NCBI GenBank assembly: GCA_016210545.1
Contig: JACQTY010000246.1
Coordinates: forward strand, 1 to 47,412
Length of the DNA: 47,412 nt
DNA from: Chloroflexota bacterium
Lineage (GTDB): Bacteria > Chloroflexota > Dehalococcoidia > JACVQG01
Direction: 5' to 3'
Below the pieces are notes generated by a model. That model saw nothing but the letters and a program-made list of their open reading frames with translations, was not told where the DNA came from and did no database searches. Positions within the stretch are counted from its first letter, which is position 1; each line of letters begins with the position of its first letter. The translations under genes were made by a program, and so were the position numbers. Shown piece by piece: positions 41,830 through 47,412 of this stretch.

Positions 41830-41835
41830 ATTATA
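41830..41835 (-). promoter_or_regulatory. Extended -10 promoter of ppsA-dgt-dnaG-rpoD
   Basis: On the minus strand TATAAT (41830-41835) is preceded by TGG, giving an extended -10 (TGnTATAAT); the -35 (TGGCAA) is weak. It lies just beyond the rsmG stop and gives a leader of about 78 nt for ppsA. Confidence 0.55.
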
Positions 41836-41844
41836 CCAGCTATG

Positions 41845-42615
41845 TTAGACACTTGCCACACCCGTAGAAGAGCGTCCCCCCGGCCCTCGCTCACCAATAG
41901 GCCGCTTGGACGGCATGCCCGCCCTTCGTGGGTACTGCGGGGGGGTAGACGCCACCTTGGAGACAACCACGAGTACATGCCCCTCCAACCCCGCCAGTTC
42001 AACCTTCCTGGCCTCCTTCAATTGCCCACCAAGGACCTCCAGCGCCGGCCTGGCCAGGTCTATCTCCTTGATGACGTCGCCGCTCTTGGGGGCGACAATC
42101 ATCCCCCCCAACCGGCAGAAGGGTACGGTCAGTTCCAGCAATACAGGCAAAGGGGCCACAGCCCGCGACACGACTACAGGAAACTGTTCCCGGAATGCCA
42201 GGTCGCGGGCGACATCCTCCGCTCTGCCCATCACCACTTCCACCCCGTCCAGCCCAAGGTGGGCCAGCAGGTGATGGAGGAAAGTGACCTTCTTGGCTAT
42301 GGACTCCAGCAACACCAGTCGAAGGTCCGGCCTGATGACCTTCAAGGGCACACCCGGGAAACCCGCCCCGGTGCCCACATCGATGACCCGCGATTCAGGA
42401 GGAACCCCGTTCAGGACCGTGGCGATGGCGATCGAGTCCAGGAAATGCTTGACCTGGACCTCTTCCGGGTCCGTGATAGCCGTCAGGTTCATCCTGACGC
42501 TCCAGTAGGACAGGACTTGAGCGTAGAGCTCGAAAAGCCGCAATTGCTGAGGGGAAAGTGTGTACCCCAACTGCGATGACCCCTCGGTTAATAGCTTCAG
42601 TACCATAAGCCCCAT
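41845..42615 (-). CDS. rsmG: RsmG, 16S rRNA G527 N7-methyltransferase
   Basis: 256 aa. RsmG (GidB) methylates G527 of 16S rRNA using SAM. The signature NLTAITDPEEVQVKHFLDSIA, SAM loop DVGTGAGFPGVPLKVIRPDL and SRAVAPLPVLLEL are clear. A basic C-terminal tail of about 30 residues extends past the fold. The start is the ATG at 42615 or the in-frame ATG three codons later. The crotonase gene ends 41 nt upstream. Very confident. Confidence 0.95.
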   Translation of the reverse strand: MGLMVLKLLTEGSSQLGYTLSPQQLRLFELYAQVLSYWSVRMNLTAITDPEEVQVKHFLDSIAIATVLNGVPPESRVIDVGTGAGFPGVPLKVIRPDLRLVLLESIAKKVTFLHHLLAHLGLDGVEVVMGRAEDVARDLAFREQFPVVVSRAVAPLPVLLELTVPFCRLGGMIVAPKSGDVIKEIDLARPALEVLGGQLKEARKVELAGLEGHVLVVVSKVASTPPQYPRRAGMPSKRPIGERGPGGRSSTGVASV

Positions 42616-42656
42616 TTTGGCCGGCTATCTCAAACGCCGGCTCGTTATTCACAGGA

Positions 42657-43445
42657 CTACTTCCACCGGAACATCGGTTCGCGCTTCTCAATCCACGCCC
42701 TGGGTCCCTCCATGGCATCCTCGCTGGCACAGGCCAGTACCACGCTCTCGCGGTGGGCCACCAGCGCCTGCTCCAGATCCATGTCCAGGCACCGGTAAGC
42801 AAGACGCTTCATGAGTCTGATGGAGTACGGCCCCCTGGCAAGCTGCCCCGCCAGCTCGAGCGCGGCCGGCATCAACTCATTCAGCGGCACCACCCGGTTA
42901 ACGTAGCCGATGCGCAGAGCTTCTTCGGCGTCGAACAAGCGGCCCGTCCACATAAGCTCCAGGGACATGGGCAGCCCGACGATCCGGGGCAACATGTAGC
43001 ACCCCAGGACGGTAGGTACCTCGCCCATACGGACAAAGGCCACCGAGAACTTTGCCTGGTCTGAAGCAATGCGAAAATCGCACAGGTTAACCATTTCCAT
43101 CCCACCACCCACGCACGGACCGTTGATGACGCCAATATATGGCTTGTCCATGTCCAGAATATGATGGGTGATAGCTCCCGTGTTCAGCATGAAGGGTGGT
43201 TCTTGCGCCTTCCGGTAGTATTCCCGGGAGGCGAGGAGATCCCGTGGATTTCCGCCCGCGCAGAAGGCCCTGCCCGCCCCGGTGACCATGACCACCCTGA
43301 CATCAGGGTCATCCTTGGCATCCCGGAGGGCAACAATCCACTCGTCTCCCATTTGTTTGGTAAAGGCATTGAGGGTCCGGGGCTGGTTGAGGGTAATCGT
43401 GGCGATGCCCTGCTCTTTGGTATAGATGATATGCTGAAAGTGCAA
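42657..43445 (-). CDS. Enoyl-CoA hydratase/isomerase-family (crotonase) protein
   Basis: 262 aa from the TTG at 43445, with AAGGAGGG 5 nt upstream. The crotonase fold is shown by AGRAFCAGGNPRDLL (oxyanion hole) and GPCVGGGMEMVNLCDFRIAS. The first catalytic Glu (E144 of rat enoyl-CoA hydratase) is kept in GGGMEM; the second (E164, usually FGQPE) is replaced, as the segment reads AKFSVAFVRMGEVP. It may therefore be an isomerase, hydrolase or other crotonase rather than a hydratase. Lies upstream of rsmG behind its own promoter. Confidence 0.85.
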   Translation of the reverse strand: MHFQHIIYTKEQGIATITLNQPRTLNAFTKQMGDEWIVALRDAKDDPDVRVVMVTGAGRAFCAGGNPRDLLASREYYRKAQEPPFMLNTGAITHHILDMDKPYIGVINGPCVGGGMEMVNLCDFRIASDQAKFSVAFVRMGEVPTVLGCYMLPRIVGLPMSLELMWTGRLFDAEEALRIGYVNRVVPLNELMPAALELAGQLARGPYSIRLMKRLAYRCLDMDLEQALVAHRESVVLACASEDAMEGPRAWIEKREPMFRWK

Positions 43446-43481
43446 CTCTACCCTCCTTGGTCTGACTGGGCAACGCATTTG

Positions 43482-43510
43482 ATTTTACCCCGCGTGAGGA
43501 GCGATGTCCA
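43482..43510 (-). promoter_or_regulatory. Promoter of the crotonase gene
   Basis: On the minus strand, -35 TGGACA (43505-43510), 17-bp spacer, -10 TAAAAT (43482-43487). The start would be near 43475, 30 nt before the TTG start codon. The -35 lies inside a 12-bp repeat, GAGCGATGTCCA (plus strand 43499-43510), found again at 43657-43668. Confidence 0.6.
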
Positions 43511-43668
43511 TCGCGCCGCAAACAGGCGCTGCCCCGATGCACCGGCGCCCCTGCCGTAATCCGTGAATTGTGACCGCTTGGAAGATATCTGTTAGACCTC
43601 TCGCCCTTGACGAAGAGCGGCTGGTGACCTGACCCTCGGTCCCTTTCCAAAGTGGGGAGCGATGTCCA
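43499..43668. repeat. Direct repeat pair GAGCGATGTCCA upstream of the crotonase gene
   Basis: Identical 12-mers at 43499-43510 and 43657-43668, 158 bp apart, each followed by GC-rich DNA with a short ...CGCCGC... stretch. The first copy overlaps a -35 box. Apart from this pair, the region 43511-43899 shows no gene I can support. Confidence 0.4.
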
Positions 43669-43899
43669 CGGTCCATCCCGCCGCGGGTCTGCCCTTGAGC
43701 CAAAGCCCTGAGAGTTTGTGAATTCATTGGTGTCTCAGCTTCAACGATAGTCACCACCCAGATAGCAGCAAACCAATTTCTTCACACCTTCTGAGTGTAG
43801 CGAAGGGACATGCCTAACTCTCTCTCTACAAGGGGCGAGGGGAATCGCTTGGAAGCTTCCTCACCCAGGAGGCGACCATTTTGGATTAGGATCGGATCG

Positions 43900-43960
43900 T
43901 AAGCCTGCGGGACATAAGCCTGCGGCCAGCATTGACGCCAGTTGCCAGTTCTGATAGAGT
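43900..43960 (+). promoter_or_regulatory. MFS promoter with upstream direct repeat
   Basis: TAAGCCTGCGG occurs at 43900-43910 and 43915-43925 (15-bp period), directly upstream of -35 TTGACG (43932-43937), a 17-bp spacer and -10 TAGAGT (43955-43960). Transcription would begin near 43967, next to the GTG at 43968, so the mRNA may be leaderless. Confidence 0.5.
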
Positions 43961-43967
43961 TGAATAC

Positions 43968-45272
43968 GTGTTCTCGAGACTGATCGGCAAAGCCCGCCGA
44001 TTGCATTACGCCTGGGTCATCCTCGCCGCAGTAATGGTGATAAATACGCTGAGCAGTGGGCTCAGGCTCTCCTTCGGCGTCTTTATCGACCCTCTTGAGG
44101 AACAATTCCACTGGAGCCGCGGGGACATATCCTTCGCCTTCACTGCCTCCTTCCTGGCTGCGCTGCCGGCCACTTTTCTTGTGGGGCGGCTCGGCGACGT
44201 ACTGGGCGTTCGTCGTCTGGTCGGTCTGGCAGCCATTACCACAACCGTTGGACTCATCCTGACTGCATACGTCTCCCAACTGTGGCAACTGTACGTCTTC
44301 TACGGAGTTATAGTCGGCGGGCTGGGCAACGCCCTTTATCAGGTGCTGCTGCCAGTGACCATCACCCGCTGGTTTCACAAGAGACTGGGCCTGGCGATGG
44401 GCATCATGTGGACATCCCTCAGCATCGGTCCTATCATTCTCTCACCGATCATGAGATGGATGATCGAGACCCGCGGCTGGCGGCCCACCATGATAATCGT
44501 CGGTGTTATCCTCGGCGTCGGCCTCACAGGCATGTCATTCTTTCTCCGCTCCCGCCCGGAAGACAAGGACCTTTTGCCATACGGGGCCAAGCCGCAACCT
44601 GCACGCCAGGCATCCACCTCAGCCGGCCAGACGGCAAAGGCTCCACCCACACCCTTTTCCGAGGTGAGGCGCAAACCCGTGTTTTGGGCGCTCATCCTGA
44701 CCCATTTCTTCGGTTGCGTCAGCCATTCCATCCCCATGGCTCACGTGGTCTCAATGGCCACTTTCAATGGGATATCCGGGGTCTCGGCAGCAACCGTGGT
44801 CAGTGTCTTTTCCGCGACCGCACTGGCCAGCCGTTTCTTCATGTCCCTGCTCTCAGAGAGAAGCGGTAGCCGAGTGACCCTGTTCCTATCCTTGATCTTT
44901 CAGACCACGCCGTTGCTTATCCTTTTCTGGGCAAATCAGTTATGGGCGTTTTATCTCTTTGGCGTGCTTTTCGGCATCGGCTTCGGCGGCGAGATGGTCG
45001 GATACCCTATTTTCAACAGGCAGTTGTACGGAGAGAACGCGCCTTTGAACAGGGTCTATTCCTTTGAGATGATCGGTGCGCTCACCGGAATGGCTCTGGG
45101 AGGATGGGTGGGCGGGTCCTTATTTGACGCCACCGGCAACTACACGTGGACCGTAATGGCAGCCGTGGCTTCCGGATACGTGGGACTGGCTGTCGTTTTT
45201 CTTCTACCCCGACACCGGCCCGTCAGCACGCCAGCGGGAGTCTCACACCGACAGCCCGCCCAGCAGTCATAA
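43968..45272 (+). CDS. MFS transporter, monocarboxylate/oxalate-formate antiporter-like
   Basis: 434 aa from the GTG at 43968; a longer frame from TTG 43932 would begin inside the -35 box. Twelve membrane helices are predicted. The first half shows WVILAAVMVINTLSSGLRLSFGVFIDPLEEQF and the loop 2-3 motif GRLGDVLGVRRLV, typical of the MCT/OFA group that carries carboxylates. A central cytoplasmic loop (PEDKDLLPYGAKP...) separates the halves. There is no ribosome site at the start, in line with a leaderless message. Ends ahead of a shared terminator. Substrate unknown, possibly an organic acid. Confidence 0.88.
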   Translation: MFSRLIGKARRLHYAWVILAAVMVINTLSSGLRLSFGVFIDPLEEQFHWSRGDISFAFTASFLAALPATFLVGRLGDVLGVRRLVGLAAITTTVGLILTAYVSQLWQLYVFYGVIVGGLGNALYQVLLPVTITRWFHKRLGLAMGIMWTSLSIGPIILSPIMRWMIETRGWRPTMIIVGVILGVGLTGMSFFLRSRPEDKDLLPYGAKPQPARQASTSAGQTAKAPPTPFSEVRRKPVFWALILTHFFGCVSHSIPMAHVVSMATFNGISGVSAATVVSVFSATALASRFFMSLLSERSGSRVTLFLSLIFQTTPLLILFWANQLWAFYLFGVLFGIGFGGEMVGYPIFNRQLYGENAPLNRVYSFEMIGALTGMALGGWVGGSLFDATGNYTWTVMAAVASGYVGLAVVFLLPRHRPVSTPAGVSHRQPAQQS

Positions 45273-45367
45273 GGCGCGGACAGGTTTTGCCCGCCCTCAA
45301 CTGTGTGGGACCTGGCGCCCTGTGCTCATCCCCCGGACCGGTTATGCAGGGGACATCACGTAAACCG

Positions 45368-45402
45368 AAGGGCGAGGCCGTTCTCATTATGGCCTCGCCC
45401 TT
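45368..45402. terminator. Bidirectional terminator between MFS and GalT-like genes
   Basis: AAGGGCGAGGCC (45368-45379), an 11-nt loop and GGCCTCGCCCTT (45391-45402) make a perfect 12-bp stem. On the plus strand it continues TTTGCTTTG. The flanking genes converge on it (MFS stop 45272, GalT-like stop 45433), so it can serve both. Confidence 0.75.
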
Positions 45403-45432
45403 TGCTTTGCGCCACGGCCCGTGCCCCTGCAA

Positions 45433-46536
45433 TTAGTGGTGGTTATTCACGCCGACGGCCATGAGCTTGCGGAACTCAGCCAGCAACTTCTCATTGGGGG
45501 AACCGTCCGGCAGCCGGGCGATCATGTCTTCCCGGGGAGGGTGCGTGTACCATTCCCTCAATATGCCGGCCGACCGCTCGGGCATCACCTCGATGACATT
45601 GGTGTCAAAGCCGATTTCAGCTCCGGCCCGGTCAATGGGCAACTTGGCCCGCCTGGGGTAGATGTGCATATGCCAGCGATAGTACCCCCGCGCCTCCTCC
45701 ATCTCGCGGAACGGCGCCATGTGGACAGCAATATTGATATTGGAAACGCCGCGGTAGAAGAACAGGGCGGGAAATATGCCCAGGATGGGACGCATCATCG
45801 CTTTCCTCTCCGCCGGCGTGGTCTGCAATATATGAGATATGGGCGCCCTGGGGAAGATAGTGACCTCATCGGAGCAGCACGGAGCAAACGACGAAAGCAC
45901 CAGGACGTCGTTGTTATAGATCACCCTCCGGCCATCGCGGATCTCTTCCTCCGCCAGCAGGTCGAAAAGGTTGGCGTTGTACATCTCGCTGAACGTACGG
46001 CAGCGCTCCAGTTGCTTCTGCTGACCGGGGTCCGGGACGAACGTTACGGAACGCCTCTGCGAGTGCGGATGCTGCTGAGAAGCTCCGGCGAACGGTCCCC
46101 AGTTGGTGAAGTCCATGAAGGAAATGACATCCGGGTCCTTCGAGCACAGGAGAGCCAGGTCATATGAGGACTCTATCATTCGCTCCAGGTCCTCAAAATA
46201 CAGGTCCGAAAGGAGGAGCTTGTGGTGGCCGTAAGGAGGATAAATAGTTATCCAGTCATGTTTTTCCCAGGGGTATTTGTTGGGGACGGAGATGCAGCCA
46301 CAATCGTGGTCTACCCTTTCCACAGGGGTATGCTTCTCAAACTCACAGAAGTCGCACTTCTCGATGGGACGTATTTCAAAGTCGGCGACGATACCCATCG
46401 CCCGTTGCGCCCTCTCAACTGATATCTTGGATAGGCCACCGGAAATTGGATCCACCCGGGTGAGGTAGGTCGTCTGGTGGGCTAGGGAATCCACGTGAAA
46501 CAGGCTAGATTTCCCCCAATATTCCTTTAGCAGCAT
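45433..46536 (-). CDS. GalT-like nucleotidyltransferase (HIT superfamily)
   Basis: 367 aa from the ATG at 46536 (AAAGGA 6 nt upstream). An ATG at 46596 overlaps the -10 box of the promoter, so it cannot be the start if that promoter is used. A zinc-type CxxC (C61, C64) is followed by the nucleotide-transfer motif GASQQHPHSQ (HPH 156-158) and a second motif WHMHIYPRRAKLP, as in galactose-1-phosphate uridylyltransferase. The motifs differ from classical GalT (GCSNPHPHGQ), so the sugar phosphate may not be galactose-1-P. No Leloir pathway neighbours. Confident in superfamily, less so in substrate. Confidence 0.8.
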   Translation of the reverse strand: MLLKEYWGKSSLFHVDSLAHQTTYLTRVDPISGGLSKISVERAQRAMGIVADFEIRPIEKCDFCEFEKHTPVERVDHDCGCISVPNKYPWEKHDWITIYPPYGHHKLLLSDLYFEDLERMIESSYDLALLCSKDPDVISFMDFTNWGPFAGASQQHPHSQRRSVTFVPDPGQQKQLERCRTFSEMYNANLFDLLAEEEIRDGRRVIYNNDVLVLSSFAPCCSDEVTIFPRAPISHILQTTPAERKAMMRPILGIFPALFFYRGVSNINIAVHMAPFREMEEARGYYRWHMHIYPRRAKLPIDRAGAEIGFDTNVIEVMPERSAGILREWYTHPPREDMIARLPDGSPNEKLLAEFRKLMAVGVNNHH

Positions 46537-46594
46537 ATGTTTCCTTTCTGACCCTCCTATAGCAGTCTTCCCCTCCTGCTCCAGGTTTTGATAC

Positions 46595-46623
46595 ATTTTA
46601 GCACCTCTCGCCGCCCTGTTCAA
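46595..46623 (-). promoter_or_regulatory. Promoter of the GalT-like gene
   Basis: On the minus strand, -35 TTGAAC (46618-46623), 17-bp spacer, -10 TAAAAT (46595-46600). The start would lie near 46588, about 52 nt before the ATG at 46536. Confidence 0.6.
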
Positions 46624-46708
46624 AGAAGACTGCAAGCTAACACCCAAAGAATTTGGAATTTGTGGTCTATGGAAGGGTATCGGTTGTCGGAACTTCGCAT
46701 GACGGCCC

Positions 46709-46730
46709 ACCAACGACTCACCAACGACTC
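46709..46730. repeat. 11-bp tandem duplication upstream of the ferredoxin promoter
   Basis: ACCAACGACTC is perfectly duplicated head to tail at 46709-46719 and 46720-46730, ending 4 nt before the -35 box at 46735. The one-turn period makes a regulator binding on one face of the DNA possible; a chance duplication is equally possible. Confidence 0.45.
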
Positions 46731-46734
46731 AATG

Positions 46735-46763
46735 TTGCGCCCATACTTGTGGAATGCTATAAT
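46735..46763 (+). promoter_or_regulatory. Extended -10 promoter of the ferredoxin gene
   Basis: -10 TATAAT (46758-46763) is preceded by TGC, giving TGnTATAAT. The -35 TTGCGC (46735-46740) at 17 bp is weak. Transcription would start near 46770, with a 33-nt leader that carries AGGAGG. Confidence 0.65.
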
Positions 46764-46802
46764 TTCGCTATCTTCGGCGTCCCACAACCAGGAGGCTTTT
46801 CG

Positions 46803-47048
46803 ATGGCTAGAGGCGAGATCGTCATAAACGAGAGTTTCTGCCGCGGCTGCGGCCTGTGCGAGCATTTCTGCAACCAGGGTTGCATTGAGATACTGGGGGA
46901 CAGGTTCACCCCCCAGGGTTATATGTTACCTCTCTTTGCCCATCCGGAGAAATGCAACGCCTGCGGCATCTGCGGCAGGCTGTGCCCACATTTCTCGATC
47001 GAAGTGTACAGGCTCGTGGAGAAGAAGACGCCCGCCGCGGCTGGCTGA
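46803..47048 (+). CDS. Dicluster [4Fe-4S] ferredoxin, 2-oxoacid oxidoreductase delta-like
   Basis: 81 aa from the ATG at 46803 (AGGAGG 8 nt upstream); the longer frame from 46653 would run through the promoter. Two full 4Fe-4S motifs are present: CRGCGLCEHFC (CxxCxxCxxxC) and CNACGICGRLCP. The opening GEIVINESFCRGCGLC and layout match the delta subunit of 2-oxoglutarate/pyruvate:ferredoxin oxidoreductase (KorD/PorD). Those subunits normally precede korA and korB, but no such gene follows within 364 nt, so it may be a free-standing ferredoxin or the enzyme genes may start beyond the window. Confidence 0.85.
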   Translation: MARGEIVINESFCRGCGLCEHFCNQGCIEILGDRFTPQGYMLPLFAHPEKCNACGICGRLCPHFSIEVYRLVEKKTPAAAG

Positions 47049-47054
47049 CCTCAC

Positions 47055-47124
47055 GAGAATCCCCCTAACCCCCTTTAATGAGGGGGGCAGGCCCGACTCG
47101 CCGGGGCGAGGGGATTCCGTTCTC
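47055..47124 (+). repeat. Structured two-hairpin repeat, copy C (diverged)
   Basis: Opens GAGAATCCCCCTAACCCCC and closes CCGTTCTC, with a CCCCCTTT-type stem and a CTCGCC/GGCGAG stem. The order and spacing match copy A in plus orientation (GAAAAC ends, CCCCCTTT stem, then a GC-rich stem), but ends and stems have drifted. It begins 7 nt after the ferredoxin stop. Confidence 0.5.
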
Positions 47125-47312
47125 ACCTACACAATCTAGTACTTGATTGCACAAATCAGCGTAATTATTAGTGCAGGCCGCACAGGCTCCGACAAGTCGG
47201 AGTGCCACCAGATATGGAGAATTCCAAAACAAACATACGCAAACTTACCCAATTTAGTACTAGCGTCCCGCCAGGTCATCAGATGCCAATATTAATCAGT
47301 TTTTGCGTTCCA
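47125..47312. other. AT-richer tail region with inverted repeat ends
   Basis: No gene seen. CTAGTACT (47136-47143) and AGTACTAG (47256-47263) bracket 112 nt of unusually AT-rich DNA, and CTCCGAC/GTCGGAG (47187-47202) forms a perfect 7-bp hairpin inside. This could be another small decayed element. Confidence 0.35.
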
Positions 47313-47386
47313 TCGAAAACCCCCGAACCGATTCACGCGGGAATCGGTTCTGCCCCCTTTACGTAAAGGGGGTTAGGGAGTTTTCT
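47313..47386 (+). repeat. Structured two-hairpin repeat, copy B
   Basis: Starts TCGAAAAC and ends GTTTTCT. Hairpin 1 is GAACCGATTC/GAATCGGTTC (loop ACGCGG); hairpin 2 is CCCCCTTTACG with TAAAGGGGG. It matches the reverse complement of copy A at 11652 almost base for base outside hairpin 1. Within hairpin 1 three consecutive base pairs differ and all are compensated. Confidence 0.7.
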
Positions 47387-47412
47387 TCTGCACGTATCGG
47401 CCGGCAAAAGGC

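Noticed and set aside
43782-44378. 198-codon minus-strand frame at the MFS start
   Set aside because: Antisense to the MFS gene and low complexity.
1-47412. tRNA, rRNA, CRISPR array, riboswitch
   Set aside because: I looked for T-loop motifs, long regular repeat-spacer patterns and a cobalamin riboswitch near nrdJ and found none that hold up by eye; a covariance-model scan would be decisive.

Overview
The window looks like a chromosomal segment of a GC-rich, probably anaerobic or microaerophilic member of the Chloroflexota, most likely Dehalococcoidia-like (this includes SAR202-type lineages). The placement is inference. It rests on a division cluster running mraZ-rsmH-orf-ftsA-ftsZ with no mur genes, a B12-dependent ribonucleotide reductase with NrdR, a system I cytochrome c maturation locus with a Cys-type CcmE, a DnaG zinc ribbon of form CFGACG, several isochorismatase-family hydrolases with orphan binding proteins, and gaps full of short palindromic repeats. 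No rRNA, tRNA, CRISPR array, phage or intact insertion sequence was seen.

Layout, left to right. (1) 1-5970, plus strand: a cytochrome c maturation operon with two tandem promoters, ccmE-ccmF-(CcmI-like double zinc ribbon)-(exported regulatory-domain protein)-ccmA-ccmB; ccmC, ccmG and ccmH are absent. (2) 6466-8468, plus: coaX and coaBC for coenzyme A, followed by a HEPN-domain relic. (3) 8711-14904, minus: a membrane-anchored hypothetical, a lipoamide/mycothione-reductase-like flavoprotein, and the nrdR-nrdJ operon. (4) 15237-20275, minus: the division cluster, led by a small winged-helix-like gene and ended by a 77-aa unknown and a strong terminator. (5) 20597-21222: decayed mobile elements (serine recombinase tail, IS transposase head). 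(6) 21362-26527, minus: two orphan solute-binding lipoproteins, three isochorismatase-family hydrolases and a SRPBCC protein behind one strong promoter. (7) 26723-31000: a MYG1-like protein, a gene-poor kilobase holding a 185-bp MITE with a 10-bp target duplication, then an old-yellow-enzyme/dUTPase pair. (8) 31136-34423, minus: a large two-TM HAMP-PAS-GAF-GGDEF-HD-GYP protein. (9) 34781-43445, minus: crotonase, rsmG, ppsA, dgt, dnaG, rpoD. (10) 43968 to the end: an MFS carrier, a GalT-like protein, a dicluster ferredoxin, and two copies of a structured dispersed repeat.

Functional reading. The housekeeping blocks (CoA, dNTP supply, division, primase/sigma factor, PEP synthase) are ordinary. 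The accessory content worth attention is the unusual ccm locus, in which two consecutive membrane proteins share one cytoplasmic helical module; the binding-protein/isochorismatase operon, which looks like uptake and hydrolysis of an unknown amide- or enol-ether-type compound; and two structured repeat families (a ~75-bp two-hairpin element with compensatory base changes between copies, and the MITE). Start codons were adjusted by ribosome binding sites and promoters where the longest reading frame was clearly too long.
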